Positions 23,401 through 37,087 are shown, counted from the first letter of the stretch. The stretch: 64,000 nucleotides of DNA from Pholis gunnellus (GCA_910591455.2 OU342812.1:4058732-4122731); one strand, 5' to 3'. The notes: a model not told the origin generated them from the letters alone. Translations and numbers: made by a program.

Positions 23401-25715
23401 CTTACAAGACGACACAGACAGAACAAGCAGGAGCAATTACATCGAGAGAGCGAAAGAACAAATACGATACACCTCCATGCATGTCAAATATCTTCCGTGT
23501 TACAGCTATTTAGAGTTGTAATACGGTAAATGTTTTTCAGACTAAAATACATTGCTGACTGAGCAACCGCGTCAAACTGCGTCAAGTTAACCAAACCTGT
23601 TGTTATCAAAAACGTTAGACTGAGTGCAGCCAGGTAACACAAAGACCAAGTAGGAACTTGTTTTCGATACAAGACCCCGGTCCTGCTGTCTGTCTCCCCA
23701 GTGTGCCGCTCATGAAATGGTGCTTAATGGCGCCTAATGATCCCTGCAGCCTTCAGTGTAATCCTCCCTCCTTCAGTAGAAGTCAAAGGCAGCTGTGGAG
23801 AGGAAGTGCCTTCAAATGGAAAACACCCCACAACAGTATAATACCACCATGAACATCACATCACACACAACCAATGAGCTGGAGAGACGAGCAACTTTAG
23901 ACATTTGACTTCAGATGAAACTTTGTGGAAAGAAGCAGCAACAACAAGACAGAAAATTGACATTATTGCACTCTTGTTAAATTCTACTCAAATTGCTCCG
24001 AATGCTATCTCCAGACAGACCTCTGCAATATGTTACTCTGATCACCTCCAGTTACACAGAGACGATATTCACATTCATCTTGGATTTCAGTCAGGTGTCA
24101 CTGAGTGTCAGGTTGACTGGGATTTCATCACCTGGGATCTGAATGTGGTTCGTGATCTGTATTTTTTGTGACTCACTGAAGTGGGATGAGAGCAAAGAAA
24201 TCTGCTGCAGATGAGCTTAATCCTATAAAACAGACACATCTGGTCCTCATCTCAGTCCCGTTGAATGTGTTGCGTGCTGGCTTTCAGATATTTAAACCTG
24301 CATTAACCATTTTTTTAAATGTTATACACACAATACCACTTTATAAAGTTGATGTGGCGAGTGTGTTAGCAAACGGTTGCTTATTTACATATCCAGCAGA
24401 AACGGAGCAACATAAAGTGCTGCAGGATTGAGTCATGAAACCCGGAAATGAGTCAGTATTTTTGCACTTCCGGTTCCCTAGTCTCAAAGTCGATGTTCTT
24501 TTTCGGTCTGTGATTAACTCAAGCTCAAAAGATTTCAGTGTTTTGTTCTACGATATAAAATACGTCAGTAGACACCCCTCTCGTGAATTTTGAAGCGTTG
24601 ACGTATCTGGCGTTTGCTAACAAGCGGCTAAATGAAAAACATCATCACTAGTCTGCACAGCCTCGCTGTGTAAACTCGCCCTCACGTGATCAATCACAGC
24701 CTAACGTTACAAAAATCAAAAAAGTGGTGTGTTTGTGAAGATTATCTTGCTGATTTAGCTATTTGCTACAGAGTTTACTTTCTACAATGATCCAAAGTCA
24801 AACGTGCTAACTGCTAGTTGCTAACTCTGCCCATGTGTTGTTTGGTGTGAGCAGGTAGTGAACTGTGGGTTTCAAGAGCTTCTTCTCTGAAATCAGCTGC
24901 CGGCTTGAAACTGTGCTGCTGAAGAAAAGGACAAGATCAGTAGTTTCAGCGAGTACCGCTTTACATTTATTTTACATTCAGTTGATAAAGCTCTCGAGCA
25001 GCCGTAAAGTAATTATAACGTTGGTCTAAAAAAACAAAAAAAAGTTGACTCTGGGTCAGAAACACCAATCAAAGTACTTATTTTAAACCCAAAGTAATGA
25101 GCTGTAGAGCTGAGGGGAACTGCGAAGTCGTGATAATTATCTGTGGGTTTGTCACAAAGACTGACCTCTTTCACATTGCATAGAGTCATCTGACCCATTA
25201 TAAATATGTATTACAGCTGGTTTACATGAACAGTTATGTGATAATAGTGATGTTTATACTCTGAACAATGCCTCTTAGAATGACTTTCTGCTTAATAATT
25301 ATCCAGTATTTCTTTCAGTGCACGGAATGAAGGATGTTGTGGTTGCACAAAAACAGATGAGTTCAGAAAAAATACAAAGTCCTCACAAAGTTGCTGTGAA
25401 ACTTAATGAGAGTGGATCTTCAGACAGGTGAAATCAAACACCTCTGTGTTCATTGACACTTCGGGGGCAAAGCAGCCAGAGGTGGCGGGTTAAGAGACAA
25501 GACGTCTGAAGGGCGAGTAGGACGTCGCAGTGTAGGAGATGGACAGCATGAAGGCAGACAGGAAACGAGGCGACGCAAACAAATAAATAAACAAATGGAG
25601 GAGTATGGATGGCGTGATAACCCCGTCCCCTATAGTGACACAGGCCTGACAGGGGTCACCGGGGCAGGGAATGAGTGACAGTTTACAGGGTGCGCTGGTG
25701 GAGACGGCTGGCTGG

Positions 25716-25755
<40 letters not shown>

Positions 25756-28189
25756 AGGGGGAGTGTGTCACAGGTCAGGAATACAGACTGGTGGCCAGCT
25801 TGTTGGCTTGGTCTTGCATGTTAATGTTAATATCGTGCAGAAAAACTCAAAGCCTTTCAGGAGGGATTCTTTCCAGATAAAATATTTGTTCTGATTCGGG
25901 GGCTGTGCCTGATCGGTTTAGAATTAATTTAGTTGTTGGTTGATAAGTTGTTGGTGAATAAGCTAAGACCTGCAGTGCCTTTGTGTCCAGGAACATTCAA
26001 ATGCAGGATGAGGGATGACGGACAGGCGCAATTTGCATCAGAGAGGGAATATTTCCTGGCAATATACTGAAAGTAAATATCAAAAACGGGTCCATAAAGG
26101 GCTCACGCTGTTTGTACAAATAACAACTCTGTCAACAGACCTCGATCCAGCACAGTGGGGACAATCCTGCACACTGCACCTACAGAATGGCTGTCCAGGG
26201 GGGGATGGCATCACGTGAACCCATGTTTGGCACACAACAAACCCTGTAATCACATGGTATGATGTCAACAATGTGGGAAAAAAAGATTTAGAAAACTATC
26301 TTTTTTATAAAGGCTGCAAGTGAAGCTCCTCTCGTCGTAAGATATTTTGCATATTTGGGCTTCACATGCACATTTACTCGTTTCTCAAAAGTGCCAAATC
26401 CAGAAGTTGCGGTCATGAGTGTCGTTTGATATCAGAAAATTCCTTTTGTGATTTTTATTTTGTGCCCAGGAATCTAAAATCAGTACTCAGACTCTGAAAG
26501 CCGGGTTTGTTTCTGTTCCGATATTGACTAATGCCTTATTTCCTCATTTTTCATCACTCAGAACAGTTAGTCGTAGTCACAATATACACTCACACATAGA
26601 CACAAACACACACACACACAGCAAGAGAGAGAGAGTATTTTGCATAATTTATTTTCAAATTTCATCTATCTTTAGCTGTGTGTCTGTTGCCCTGAGAATC
26701 CCATTATCTCTCAATAACCCGTGAGGAGCCTGTGTGTTTCTGCAGCCGGAGACCGTGATTAGTGCACTACTACCACATGCTACAACCTACTTATCATCAC
26801 GCTCCCTCTCTCTCCCTCCGTGTCTGTCCTCCCTCGTCTTCGCAGCCCTCCATCACGGTCAGGTAGTGTCTGGGAACCAGCCGTAATCGTGCTAGATTGA
26901 GCTGATCTTTCAGTCTCACGACCGGCTGAAATGGCAGATGTGAGGTTTTACATATTTCAGTCCTTCAGGAGTGATGAAAAGGAAAAGTGGGGAAAAAGTT
27001 CTATAAAGTGTCCCTAAACTGTTCTCCATTTTATCCATCCATTTTGGCTATAATTGAGTCCTAAAACACCTATTTTCCTATAAGAAATATGGATACAAAA
27101 GTTATACTCATACTTGATGAATCCACTGAGAACTAGAAAGGTGCACTCAGTAGAGAGCAGATCCCCTCCAGGTGTGTCTGCAACAACCACTGCTGGATTT
27201 TGTGATTGAATGAATAAAACCCACAACTGGCTAACTGGCTAACCACGCGTCTGGACATGAATGAGCTGTACGGCGTCGTAAAACACATTTCATTCAAACT
27301 CAAGAACAAGCGGCGATGAAAGCAGGCGATCGGTTAAAAGTCGGCACCGAAGACATTTCATACAATCTTGCCTGATACAAAAACATGAGACCCTGCATTA
27401 TCATTATCATGTCTAACTAACTAACTAAAGATATTACGAAATATTGCCATTGTGCTCCGAATTGAGAGATGTGACCCATTATCAAGGCTCTTATATTCTC
27501 ATTTGTTAGTCCAGGTTTCATGTGTCTTCAGTCGTTCCCATGTACTTCATGTCTAACTTCAGATATTATTGAGGTTTAAACTTTCAAACCTCAAAGCACT
27601 AACTAATCCTTCACGAGGCTGTACTAGCCTCAGAATGTTGTCCATGCATCTCAGGGTGAAAGCTGAAGCTGTGAAGTGTTTAGTCGTTACACGCAAACCA
27701 TCCATCTTGTGTGTAACCAGGAGGGATCGCAGACACGCACAGAATCCTCCTCTAGTATCCCACCCTGAACATCCTTCAGCTTACTTCATCTAACAGGGTG
27801 GAATTGTAGGCGGCTGAAAAGCATATTAAAAGATTATATATCACCGAATGTAAATGCCACAACATGCAAATGCTGTTTTCCTCCTCGCCGTCATATTCCC
27901 CTGCACAGGATAGAGCAGTTATGTTGTTTTTATTGCACTCGTTCTGAAACACAGTGAGGCTTTTAAGTATTTCTGCTTAGAGAAATGTAGGAGAGTATAA
28001 CTGTCTGGGAGCTGCAGCTGTTCTCTGTCTGTTCTCAGTCATCAATTTACAATAGTTCAGGTGAATTAGGCAAATAAGGTGGAGAGCTAAAGTAAACTAC
28101 TCCTTGTAAGAAGACATTCAAAAAACACATTTAGGTGTTTATTTTACTATTTGCTTCGTAGATTTCTCCTAAATTCTCCATAAGTTGCC
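20481..28189. other. Gene-free spacer, 7.7 kb
   Basis: I see no exon with conserved coding character on either strand. Visible items are a GT tract at 25719-25754, a CTAA run at 27411-27428, a short (CA)n at about 26606-26620 and many isolated AT-rich stretches. The block at 26690-26790 (ctcaataacccgtgagg, gaccgtgattagtgc) is non-repetitive and might be regulatory; that is weak. Confidence 0.6.
25719..25754 (+). repeat. (GT)18 microsatellite
   Basis: Uninterrupted GT dinucleotides follow ggctggaa. Confidence 0.95.
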
Positions 28190-28690
28190 ATAAGATAAGG
28201 CCTCATTTGCATATTTCAGAAAACCTGTAATACAAAATAATTGTCTTATTGTACGTACCCTGGGGAAGTTTCATGGTGATATATATTAGTTAAATGTTGT
28301 ACTATAATGTCTTTTATAATTTCTCGAGATTAGTTTTTTTATCTCCACTTCAGTAGCATTTACAACGTTCCAGCTTCATTTCTGTCCCTTTTTACAGAGG
28401 GGTTTGTAAATGTATAATTTTTTAATGGCTGTACAGTATGTTCTGATTTATTGAACGAAGAGATGTCCAACATTCCCTCAGTAAAAACCTTTAACTCTAA
28501 CATGTTAACAAAAAAAAACAAGAATGTTGAAACTGGCTGAATGTCCAGATTTCTGTTCTGGAAATGTATGAAAATTAGCACATATTTAATAAGATAGTGC
28601 CTCATTTGCATATTTAAACATACCATTTCAGAAAAACTTTAAAACAAAAAATTAAACAACTGGGGAAGTTTCATGGTGATATTAGTTAAA
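28190..28690. repeat. Two direct copies of a local repeat
   Basis: At 28194-28300, 'gataaggcctcatttgcata' ... 'ctggggaagtttcatggtga' ... 'ttagttaaat'. At 28592-28690, 'gatagtgcctcatttgcata' ... 'ctggggaagtttcatggtga' ... 'ttagttaaat'. The copies are about 400 bp apart in the same orientation. They are probably two halves or two insertions of one repeat; no coding sequence is present. Confidence 0.75.
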
Positions 28691-29019
28691 TATCACCTTA
28701 TTCACCTGGGGTGTCTCCCCTTCAAACCAGCTGGGATACATGATCCCTCGGTCTCTCCTGGTTAAATGTGCCCACAAGGTTTGAAGCAGAGAGGCGGTGT
28801 AATTCAAACCCAAATAGCGTGATATATTGGTGTGGAGAGGGGTGTGCATGAGTTCACGGGCAGCACAATTTCGGGCATGCTGGAGCTTATCGACGTACTT
28901 TGCAGGAGTCCAGAGGAGAGAGAGTTACACCAATCGCTTCTTGATTTTATGATGAGTACAGACTTGTATACTTAATGCTGTTATTCATTTTTCTAACTGC
29001 AAAACCCAACAAAAGGAGC

Positions 29020-29440
29020 AGGACAAGCGCACGCCGTCACACCTGTTTTTGTGGGTTTTTTTGGAGCTCTCAATCAGAAGGTGGCTTTTAAGGAGGCACG
29101 CTAAGCACTGCTTGGTTGTGTGTTTGTAGAGCAGAGTGCGAGCAGCTCTTTATGTCTGCAACCAGAAGTGACACCAAAGGGTGGAGCTTCATGGTCTGTT
29201 TGACTCTAAATGGACCATAATTTACTAAATGAACATCATGCTGTATTGAAGAAGACTTGAAACTAGAGATTGAGACCATAAACTCATGTTTACAATGTTT
29301 ACTGAGGTAATAAATCAAGAGAGAAGTAGAGTCATTTTCTCATAGACTTCTATACAACCAGAGGAGTCGCCCCCTGATGGACATTAGAGAGAATGCAGCT
29401 TTAAGGCACTTCTGCATTGGCTTAACTTTTCAGAACACAA
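29020..29440 (-). repeat. High-copy fish repeat, copy 3, with internal deletion
   Basis: The left segment (29024-29160, 'cacacctgtttttgtg', 'gagctctcaatcag', 'gagtgcgagcagct') is shared with 30945-31075. It is joined directly to the 'tggtctgtttgactctaaat...ccagaggagtcgcccc' portion shared with copies 1, 2 and 5. The middle of the element is missing. Confidence 0.85.
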
Positions 29441-30934
29441 GGTTGCCGTCTGCTCAGGCTTAGAGGGTAAAGATGTCTCAGGTTAGATAAGCTGAAGAAT
29501 GACAGAAACAATCAGAGAAAGCCAAGAAAAGACTCACATGTGAAACCAATCCAAGAAGCGAAAATGAACCTCTGGACAACCTGAATAATAAGTTATCCTC
29601 TCTCATGTGAAATCTTACATCGCTTGATAAAAAAATACTGATTTGATTCAAGACAGAATTAACGTCAAGTCTTGTAACTTTCTTTTTTGGCATGTATAGA
29701 CACGTATACAAGAGTATTATCCTGCTGTTCAGGGTGTCTCATTCTTGGAGAGCCCAGAGGTGAATAGACTGACAGAAGAACCTCCTTAGATATGTGACTG
29801 CAGCAGCAGGTGGTGATTCCCACTGTTGACCTTATCCCAGGAGACAGCAGAGGAGAAGGTGCTGTCTGCTCTGTCAGTTGTGGTGAAGCCGTAGCCGGAA
29901 AAACAATACCCCACGTCTTCATTTGCTGTAACTGCAGAGAGAGAGACGCGCCCGTGTCGGTACTAATAGCGTTGTTTTCATTACGTTAGGGTCAAACAAA
30001 AGCACAACCCATTAGGTCACAACTATTGTTCTCCGGCTTTGTCTTTGCAAATGAGGTTGTGTTCCATTTAGGCTCGCTGCCATTTCGTTTGCTATTGTCA
30101 TTTCATCTGAGTTTGGACCATGTTGTATCCCATCAGACAGGTCTGTGGTCTCCTGAGACGACGGCGCAGCACCGACAGGGTCATCTGTCCCACCAACCTA
30201 ATTGTCCGCGTGGCATGGATGAAGATACACCGTTCCCTCTCTGCGATGTTTGGAGAGGTTGTAAAGGTCAGACTGCGAAGAGTTGATCTAAGGGGCAGAG
30301 AATCGTGTTTTTGTTGCGATTGAACTTTTTGACCACGAGCTCCGTCAGATGCCGACAGAGTCGCGTGGCCTCGGAAGTCAGACGCAGGCGGGACAGTATT
30401 CACCAGAAGTGCCACGCTGCTTTGACTGAAGCCATTTTCTCCAGAGTGAAACAATGTGTTTCTAATTCGAAGGCGTTCGATTGTGTTGTTTTCCTGCCCA
30501 GCGGCTTCAAAATGTGTGATGGAGGAAAAATGTATCAACTGAAAACAAACTCAGCTTTTTATTGTCATTAGCGAGCTAGTCATTAGCAACATGTTTCTTG
30601 AAATTTGATATTAGACAAATGGAATAATGGTCTTCCATCAATGGATGTTTGACTCATGTAATTGAAGAGTGTTTGCAGTAAAGGCCACCACTCTGTTCCC
30701 TTCTTTACAGCGTTAAAGGATAAGTGGTGTTATTCCATATCTTTCTTTCTTGACAAGACTACGCTTGGACTTGTATTGACTCACTTGAGAACTGACTTTA
30801 ACTTGGGAGCAAAAGAGGAAAACTTTTTTGTATACAGATTTTGGCACAAGTGATTTATCTATACTGTATAGAGCAGCAGGTATTCAGCAATTTCCTTTTT
30901 CTTCGACCTTGTTCTGTTTTCTTGTCTTTCTGAC
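29441..30934. other. Spacer with overlapping open frames but no supported gene
   Basis: Between about 30020 and 30540 several overlapping frames stay open on both strands (up to 146 codons on the minus strand). No frame shows a domain, splice context or amino-acid pattern I recognise. The stretch is richer in CpG than its surroundings, which alone lowers stop-codon frequency. It could be regulatory DNA. Confidence 0.5.
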
Positions 30935-30939
30935 AAGCA

Positions 30940-31300
30940 AACAAGCACACGGCATCACACCTGTTTTTGTGGCTTTTTTGAGCTCTCAATCAGACGGTGG
31001 CTTTTAGGGAGGCCCGCTAGGACTACTTGATTGTTTGTTTGTAGAGCGGAGTGCGAGCGGCTATTTATGTCTGCCACGGGGATCGATGGGAGAGGCAGCG
31101 CCATTGATGAGCTTGATGACCTACACATGGATCTAAGATCTGATGTCAGATCAGCAAAGATGTTTAAAAAAATGTATAAAGTCTGTATAAGAAGTGGACG
31201 TAGTTACGTGACGTAACCCATTGGTTTGTTGGTTTGTGGACTACAGTTTTGAAGCCTCGAGTTTGGCATTTTGGCCGTCGCCATCTTGGTTTTTAATGCT
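30940..31300 (-). repeat. High-copy fish repeat, copy 4, different internal deletion
   Basis: This copy has the same head as copy 3 ('cacacctgtttttgtggc', 'gagctctcaatcag', 'gagtgcgagcggct'). It then continues into the segment containing 'agaagtggacgtag', 'cccattggtttgt' and 'ttggccgtcgccatcttgg', the reverse complement of 290-400. Together with copies 1, 3 and 5 it allows the full element to be pieced together. Confidence 0.85.
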
Positions 31301-32939
31301 GTGTTTAGCTGAGCTCAGCATCTGCTGACTGTAGCCTTATGTTTAACTTACAGATATGAGAGTGGTGTCGAGCCTGAAAGTGTGCTTCACAAAATGTTGA
31401 ACTATTGCATCGACACATTTGACATAACACGAGCAACGTGAACGTGAATCAGTGCAGAAGGTTGCTATTGTAATTCCAATTGGTTTGCTATTTAGGGTTG
31501 CCAGGTATGTACCGGTGTACCCAACCAGCGGACAAACAGAAATTATCAAAAGCTGCCCAATTGGACCTGGCAACAGCTGTTGCCACACCAACTGGAGAAT
31601 GAGAGAAACAGTGTATGTGGCTTGAAATAAACAAGTTCCCATCTTAATGAAGGAATATCTCACCCAGAGCAAGAGTGTGGCTCAGTCTTGTGTTTCAATA
31701 GTTTTGGGACATCAATGGAAGTCTACGGCACAAAGGAATAAACTATATCAAGCTTTAGCGACACAGGAAGTTGTTGTTAGTAAGTACAGCTCATTGTCGA
31801 TTTTTACGGGATTTCTGAACAAAGTCTGAACATGACTAGCCCTCATCTCTAAGAGTACGGTTTCCTGCTTTTTGAATTTGAACAATATCAAATCAATCAT
31901 CTGCATATTCAGGACGTCACATAGCACCCGAATGTGTGAAACAACATTATTTAAAGATGGCTACTCATAATAAAGACTGATTGCTTCAGAGGCGGGCATG
32001 TTTTTGTCAGGAACAGGAAGTCAAGAGGTGGACAGATGGGATCGCATCACGTGTGAGTCAACTGAATCACAAAATCGTTTCTACTCAGGCCCTTTGTCGC
32101 TCCTTAAAACACTATTGAGCCGCACAGAAAGTAAGCTGATTTAACTAAAAGAGCACATAATGGTGTGGTGATTGTAGTGTGGGTGGCTTCCTTATTGTTC
32201 ACTCTAGCAGCAATACACTACAGTTTTCCAGAGGCGTGCTAATAAAGCAACACACACACACACACTTTCATGAGATTGATGTAATGAACGGGATCGGGTT
32301 TTTCTATCTTTTTTTTTAAATAACCCCGGGATCAATCGGTTGGCTCAAACTCAAAAGCTCAAAATCAATTATGTCTGTGGTGTCTTGTTTACATGTGGCT
32401 GACCTATTCCCCTGTCTATGGATGATGCAGTTATTCCCATGAGGAAATAAGTTCAAATGTCACATTAAAGATATATCCTGAATCTGTCAGAAGGACCTTT
32501 TAATATTCCTTACATGTTTTACCTCCTTCATCATTGTTTTCCTCCTGCTTCCAAACTGAGGGGTTCTTTATTTGATTGTTGTTAAAAATCAGTTTGTATT
32601 GAAGGGATATGAGCACTTTGGCTGTAAAGTTCAGGACACATAGGGCAGGACAGTCGATTCTGTGCAGTTTATGTGCTTTCACTGATAATAGCTTTGCGAT
32701 CGGGTCTAGTGCTCAAAGAATGGAGACTTCCAAGTCTTTCACCGAGGCCACGCTCTGCACACACGACCACAGAGATTGATTCTCGCTCTGCCGTCAAAAC
32801 TCTGATGGACTTTTGTTAAGAGCAGTTGGAGAGTCGAGATGATGGGTTTCAAAAACGCACGTAATTATTTGAAACGAATGACTGAAATAGAGAAAACACT
32901 AAAAAAGAAATTGAGTCTTTTCTACTAACTTTACGTCAC
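31301..32939. other. Spacer, nothing coding seen
   Basis: Ordinary AT-rich intergenic DNA with a short (CA)n at about 32250-32264. No ORF has recognisable protein features. Confidence 0.65.
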
Positions 32940-33360
32940 CTTAAAGGGACAGTTCACCCCAAAATCTAAAATACAAATATTCCTTCTTACCTGTACCTGT
33001 TATTAATCAATGTAATTGTTTAATTTAGTGGGAGTTTCCTTGTGTTAAAGATATGAACCGTAGAGATGTCTGCCTTTTCTCCAATACAATGGAACTCTAT
33101 GGCACTTGTGGTGCTCAAAGTGCCAAAAAATACAAATGAAAAAGTCAACAGCAACGTCTCCTTCCAGAAATCATGACCTGGTTACTCGAGATAATCCACA
33201 GACCTTGTTGTGAGCAGTTTAATGTAGGAACTATTGTCTTTCAACCATCAACCATATCTCCAGAACTCACACAAAAACAATCTAGATTGATAAATAGCAC
33301 CACAAGTAAGAGGAAGAATATGTATTTTTTTATTTTGGGGTGAACTGTCCCTTTAAGAGT
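32940..33360. mobile_element. Foldback MITE with 'ttaaagggacagttcacccc' ends, complete copy
   Basis: The left end reads ttaaagggacagttcacccc followed by aaaatctaaaatac. The right end reads ttttattttggggtgaactg then tccctttaa, its reverse complement. The inverted ends are about 35-40 bp. The inner sequence includes 'gagatgtctgccttt', 'ttgtggtgctcaaagtgcc' and 'gaaatcatgacc'. It is about 420 bp, without coding capacity. A second copy is at 46583-47010. Confidence 0.85.
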
Positions 33361-34079
33361 GTCTGCATGACCATTATAAAATGTGTGTCGTTGTAACATA
33401 TCTGTCATGCCCCTGCCATACAATACATGCAGTGCCCTCTGTTGTTTACTTGTGTTAAAGAGAGGAAAGGTCTAGATTTCATGCTGTTGTGTGACCAGTC
33501 TCTGCAGCCCTCTGCACCATCCTCCTCCTCGTCTCTGGCCTCGTGTCTGTGCTCCCTGTCAGACGCCCCTGTCACTGTCCTGCCGCCCTGCCACACTGAT
33601 GGAGCCGAGAAACAACGAGGCTGACAGTCGTGCTGACTCACCAGCCCCAAATGAGTTCTCTAAAGACACCCTTAACCTCTGAATGAACAGTACGAACATG
33701 ATCAACACCCCCAGTTTTGCCTCTACAAATAGGAACAGTACCAGATTTGGAGACTAATGCGATAGAAAGTTTGTGTTTTATCCGCCTTGTGACACGACTC
33801 ACTTCATATACACTCAATTCAGGGCTCAAAGATTCAAACCTCAATATTGTTCAGGCTGTTCTCACAGTTTGAAGCTACACTTATGGAAAGTAATGCTTTA
33901 CGTAATTCGTATATATCTATATATCCCACAAAATCTATTTTTATTTATTCCACGTAATCGCGAAGTATAAATAAGCAACGAACGCTGCGTAGGAAGGAGG
34001 ACCGAGTGGATGGGTGGCTAAAACACTTTCATACAGGAGACAGCTGTTTGTGTTATTTTAACCGAAACCTTGAATGGCA
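33361..34079. other. Spacer, nothing coding supported
   Basis: Two short overlapping plus-strand frames around 33430-33680 have no recognisable motif. The sequence is otherwise unremarkable. Confidence 0.6.
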
Positions 34080-34435
34080 TTAGTGTAACGGCAGGAACGT
34101 CCCTAATGTTACGACACTAGTGCAACGCCAGTAACGTAAGGCCACTAGCGTAACGCCACTAGCGCAATGGCACTAGCGTAACGCGCCTAGCACAATGCCA
34201 GTAACGTAAGGCCACTAGCGTAACGCCACTAGCGCAATGCCAGCAACGTAAGGCCATTAGTGCAACGCCACTAGCGCAATGGCACTAGCGTAACGCGCCT
34301 AGCACAATGCCAGTAACGTAAGGCCACTAGCGTAACGCCACTAGCGCAATGCCAGCAACGTAAGGCCATTAGTGCAACGCCACTAGCGTAACGCTAGTAA
34401 CGTAACGCCAGTAACGCAACGCCACCGACGCAACG
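34080..34435 (+). repeat. CpG-rich minisatellite with a 112-bp higher-order repeat
   Basis: The array is built from 11- to 13-bp words such as actagcgtaacgcc, agtaacgtaaggcc and actagcgcaatgcc. A 112-bp block beginning gcgcaatggcactagcg at 34162 is repeated, apparently without change, at 34274-34385. The array is unusually rich in ACG/GCG for this AT-rich spacer. Confidence 0.92.
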
Positions 34436-36466
34436 CAACATATTTTAACAAAACCCTGATTTCCTAAATCTCCCCAAGTAGTTTTGTTCCTGAGTACAGA
34501 AGTTTATAGGCTATATGCATGTAACGAGCGGAAATTGACACATGTTGCTCGACATTTGTCGAAAAACGACAAATCAACTAACTTTTCATAAATTGCACGA
34601 GGATACGTTCTATGTGGATTCTGGCTTCATAAAGGTTCAGATTACCAGTTTAAGGTCTGTGATTTCAAGTACTCAAAGCTTGTAATGGTTCTCTGTATGG
34701 TTTCAAATTGGTGCAAATGGATTTCCAATGCTCAGTGATACATTTCTTAAATACAATTAATGACAAAATAATAATCCAACTCTCATATGTCACTGTGTCC
34801 GGGGCGTTTGCTTGATCAAACACACACACAGGCAGGTTTGCAGATCTCACAGCGGGTGCAGGTGTAACTGAGTGTTTTTATATGAGCACATGTGGATGTG
34901 TGCAGCTGGCCTCAGCTCAGATTGGGCTTTAGGCGCTTGCGGTGCATGGGCGGAATAAAGGAGATCGTGATTGTGTGTGCTGTCTGCTGAATCATTTCAC
35001 ATAGATTCCCTTAATGGATATTTGAATGCAAAAGACACTTCTTGGTTTTGTATTAGAATCCACACTTTTGAATCTCTTTCTCGATGTATAACTATGATTA
35101 AGAAGAGATTAATAAAATAATGTAATCCTCTCGATGGTTGTGAGGTTTGTGATTACCACCAGGAAATCAAAGTATGTGACTGATTAATGCATGAGGCATG
35201 TAACTGTGTGCGCTGCTGCTGTTCACAGTCTTCACCGTGGAAGGAAATGTCCCCTTAATTAACTTTCAGCCTCCTTCAGTCTTCTACAGGCTGTAGGAGG
35301 ACGTTGTGTTTAAGCAGAGATGTAACATTCTGCTCACACACACACACAAACATGGATACATTAAACATCCATACATGATTTAAGAGCATCATCTATGTAA
35401 GTATGCAGTGATCTTGAGTCTCCGCAGAAGAAAGTTTCCCTTTCCTAATACACGAGCAGTAATTGAAGGTCTTCACCAATAGCGTAACTATTCATTAACA
35501 GGGTTTTTGCTGCCAGCTATTGCCACCCACATATCGCTTTACATTAACTACAGCGGGAAAGAGATAGGCTGAGCTGGATCTCGTATTGTTTGCAGGCAGT
35601 GTGACATCTGCAGGAGAGTATTTAAGAGATAAAGATAGCAAGGGGTTGTTGTTCCATGTGTGTGAGTGTGTGTCTGTGGGCTGTAATAGAGAGGAGAGAG
35701 CATTAGGCACACTCAACACTGAGGCAGCAGGAACTTGCAGCAGAACTCCACAGAGTCCTCTCCATCTGTAATCAGCGGAGTGAGAGGGGAGTCACACCTT
35801 CTTTTTCCTCCACACAAACAATCCCTGCTTCTCTCCCGCCTGTCCTCTCCCATGCACTAAGTGCTAGGCAAGGTGATTTCCTTTTTTCTTTTGTAGCTCA
35901 GTTTATTAAATACATACAGCTACTACCATAAAATGTGCAGAAGAATAAACAAAAAAAATGCATCAATAACAAGCAGGAATCTGCATGGAAATTCTTTATT
36001 GTGAGGCCAATTTAGGCAAAAGACCATTGCTTCAAAAAGACACTGCTTAAGAAACAAAACCCTGTTACAAGCAAGTTATCACTGCTTTTCCAGATGCACA
36101 CATCTGTCTGCTGTGTGACATCATTCAAAAAAGACTCGTGACCGATATCTGTGGACTTCACATCTAAACATTTAACAATAAGCCTGCCCCTTTAAACTCC
36201 TCTATACGCTTCTCTTCTTCTTCTCATCTAACTCTTCACCACTTGCTGAGTCCTATATAACCAGAAATGGCCTTCAGTAAAATTACCTGCTGTCTCCTCG
36301 CCCCCCCCCCCCCCCCCCAACCTCCGTCAGTCCACTGCTCCACAGGGTTTTCTCTATTAAAGGATTCAACGCTGATAGCCCCCTAGCCCCCTTAAGGAGC
36401 CAATTCATGAATAAATGAATAGAACGGGCAAATGATAACAAGATTGCTCATTTTGTTGCACAGCAT

Positions 36467-36526
<60 letters not shown>

Positions 36527-37087
36527 AATGAGAGTCAAGGAGAGAAAAAAGATACTCCCAATTACCTGAACTGTACAACTACCTCCAAAATATGTCATCA
36601 CGAATTTGTGTCAAAGGCACGTCTCAAACCTGCACTTTAATTGAACTGATTTAACTCCTGATTGGCAGATAAGACGGGACACGTGTCCTCAAGTAATTAT
36701 CAAGTATAATATTCTTTCCTTTCTATGTATGTATGTACGTCCATTTTAACCAAAGTTAAATGTCCTGCTGGCCTCACTTTGCTATATCCACATACCTACA
36801 GTTACCCCGGTCTGTAGGGACAAACTAGGTTGACGTTTCCATTGATTTATCTTTTACTTATCAACCGACATTGTCGTCAGGGGACAACTTTTTTTGGCAT
36901 GTATTGCTTAGCTAAGGAGAGGAAAGAAAGATGGTGGATTAAATGCAACGAAGGCAACCTCCACACCTTAAGACAACTTTGTTGTGGCTTGAGTTTAGTT
37001 TTTACTAAAACATCCCGGAGAGGAGAATAAACACACGCAACCACAAGAACAAAAACCAAACTGACTTCAAATAACAACATAACAATA
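34436..37087. other. Spacer with GT and C-run repeats
   Basis: No gene is visible. It includes a poly-C run of about 18 at 36301-36318 and a (GT)n tract at 36471-36523. The block at about 35180-35290 (gctgctgctgttcacagtc, ccccttaattaactttcagc) is non-repetitive and homeodomain-site-like. Confidence 0.6.
36471..36523 (+). repeat. (GT)26 microsatellite
   Basis: A dinucleotide tract of about 53 bp. Confidence 0.95.

Noticed and set aside
30098..30538. A 146-codon open frame on the minus strand, overlapped by open frames on the plus strand
   Set aside because: No domain, signal or splice context is recognisable. The region is CpG-richer than its flanks, which makes long chance frames more likely.
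33427..33682. Two overlapping plus-strand frames rich in Ser, Pro and Cys
   Set aside because: No family resemblance, no supporting splice sites, and low-complexity tct/cct composition.
34080..34435. CRISPR-like appearance of short regularly spaced repeats
   Set aside because: There are no unique spacers between constant repeats; it is a continuous tandem minisatellite in a vertebrate genome.
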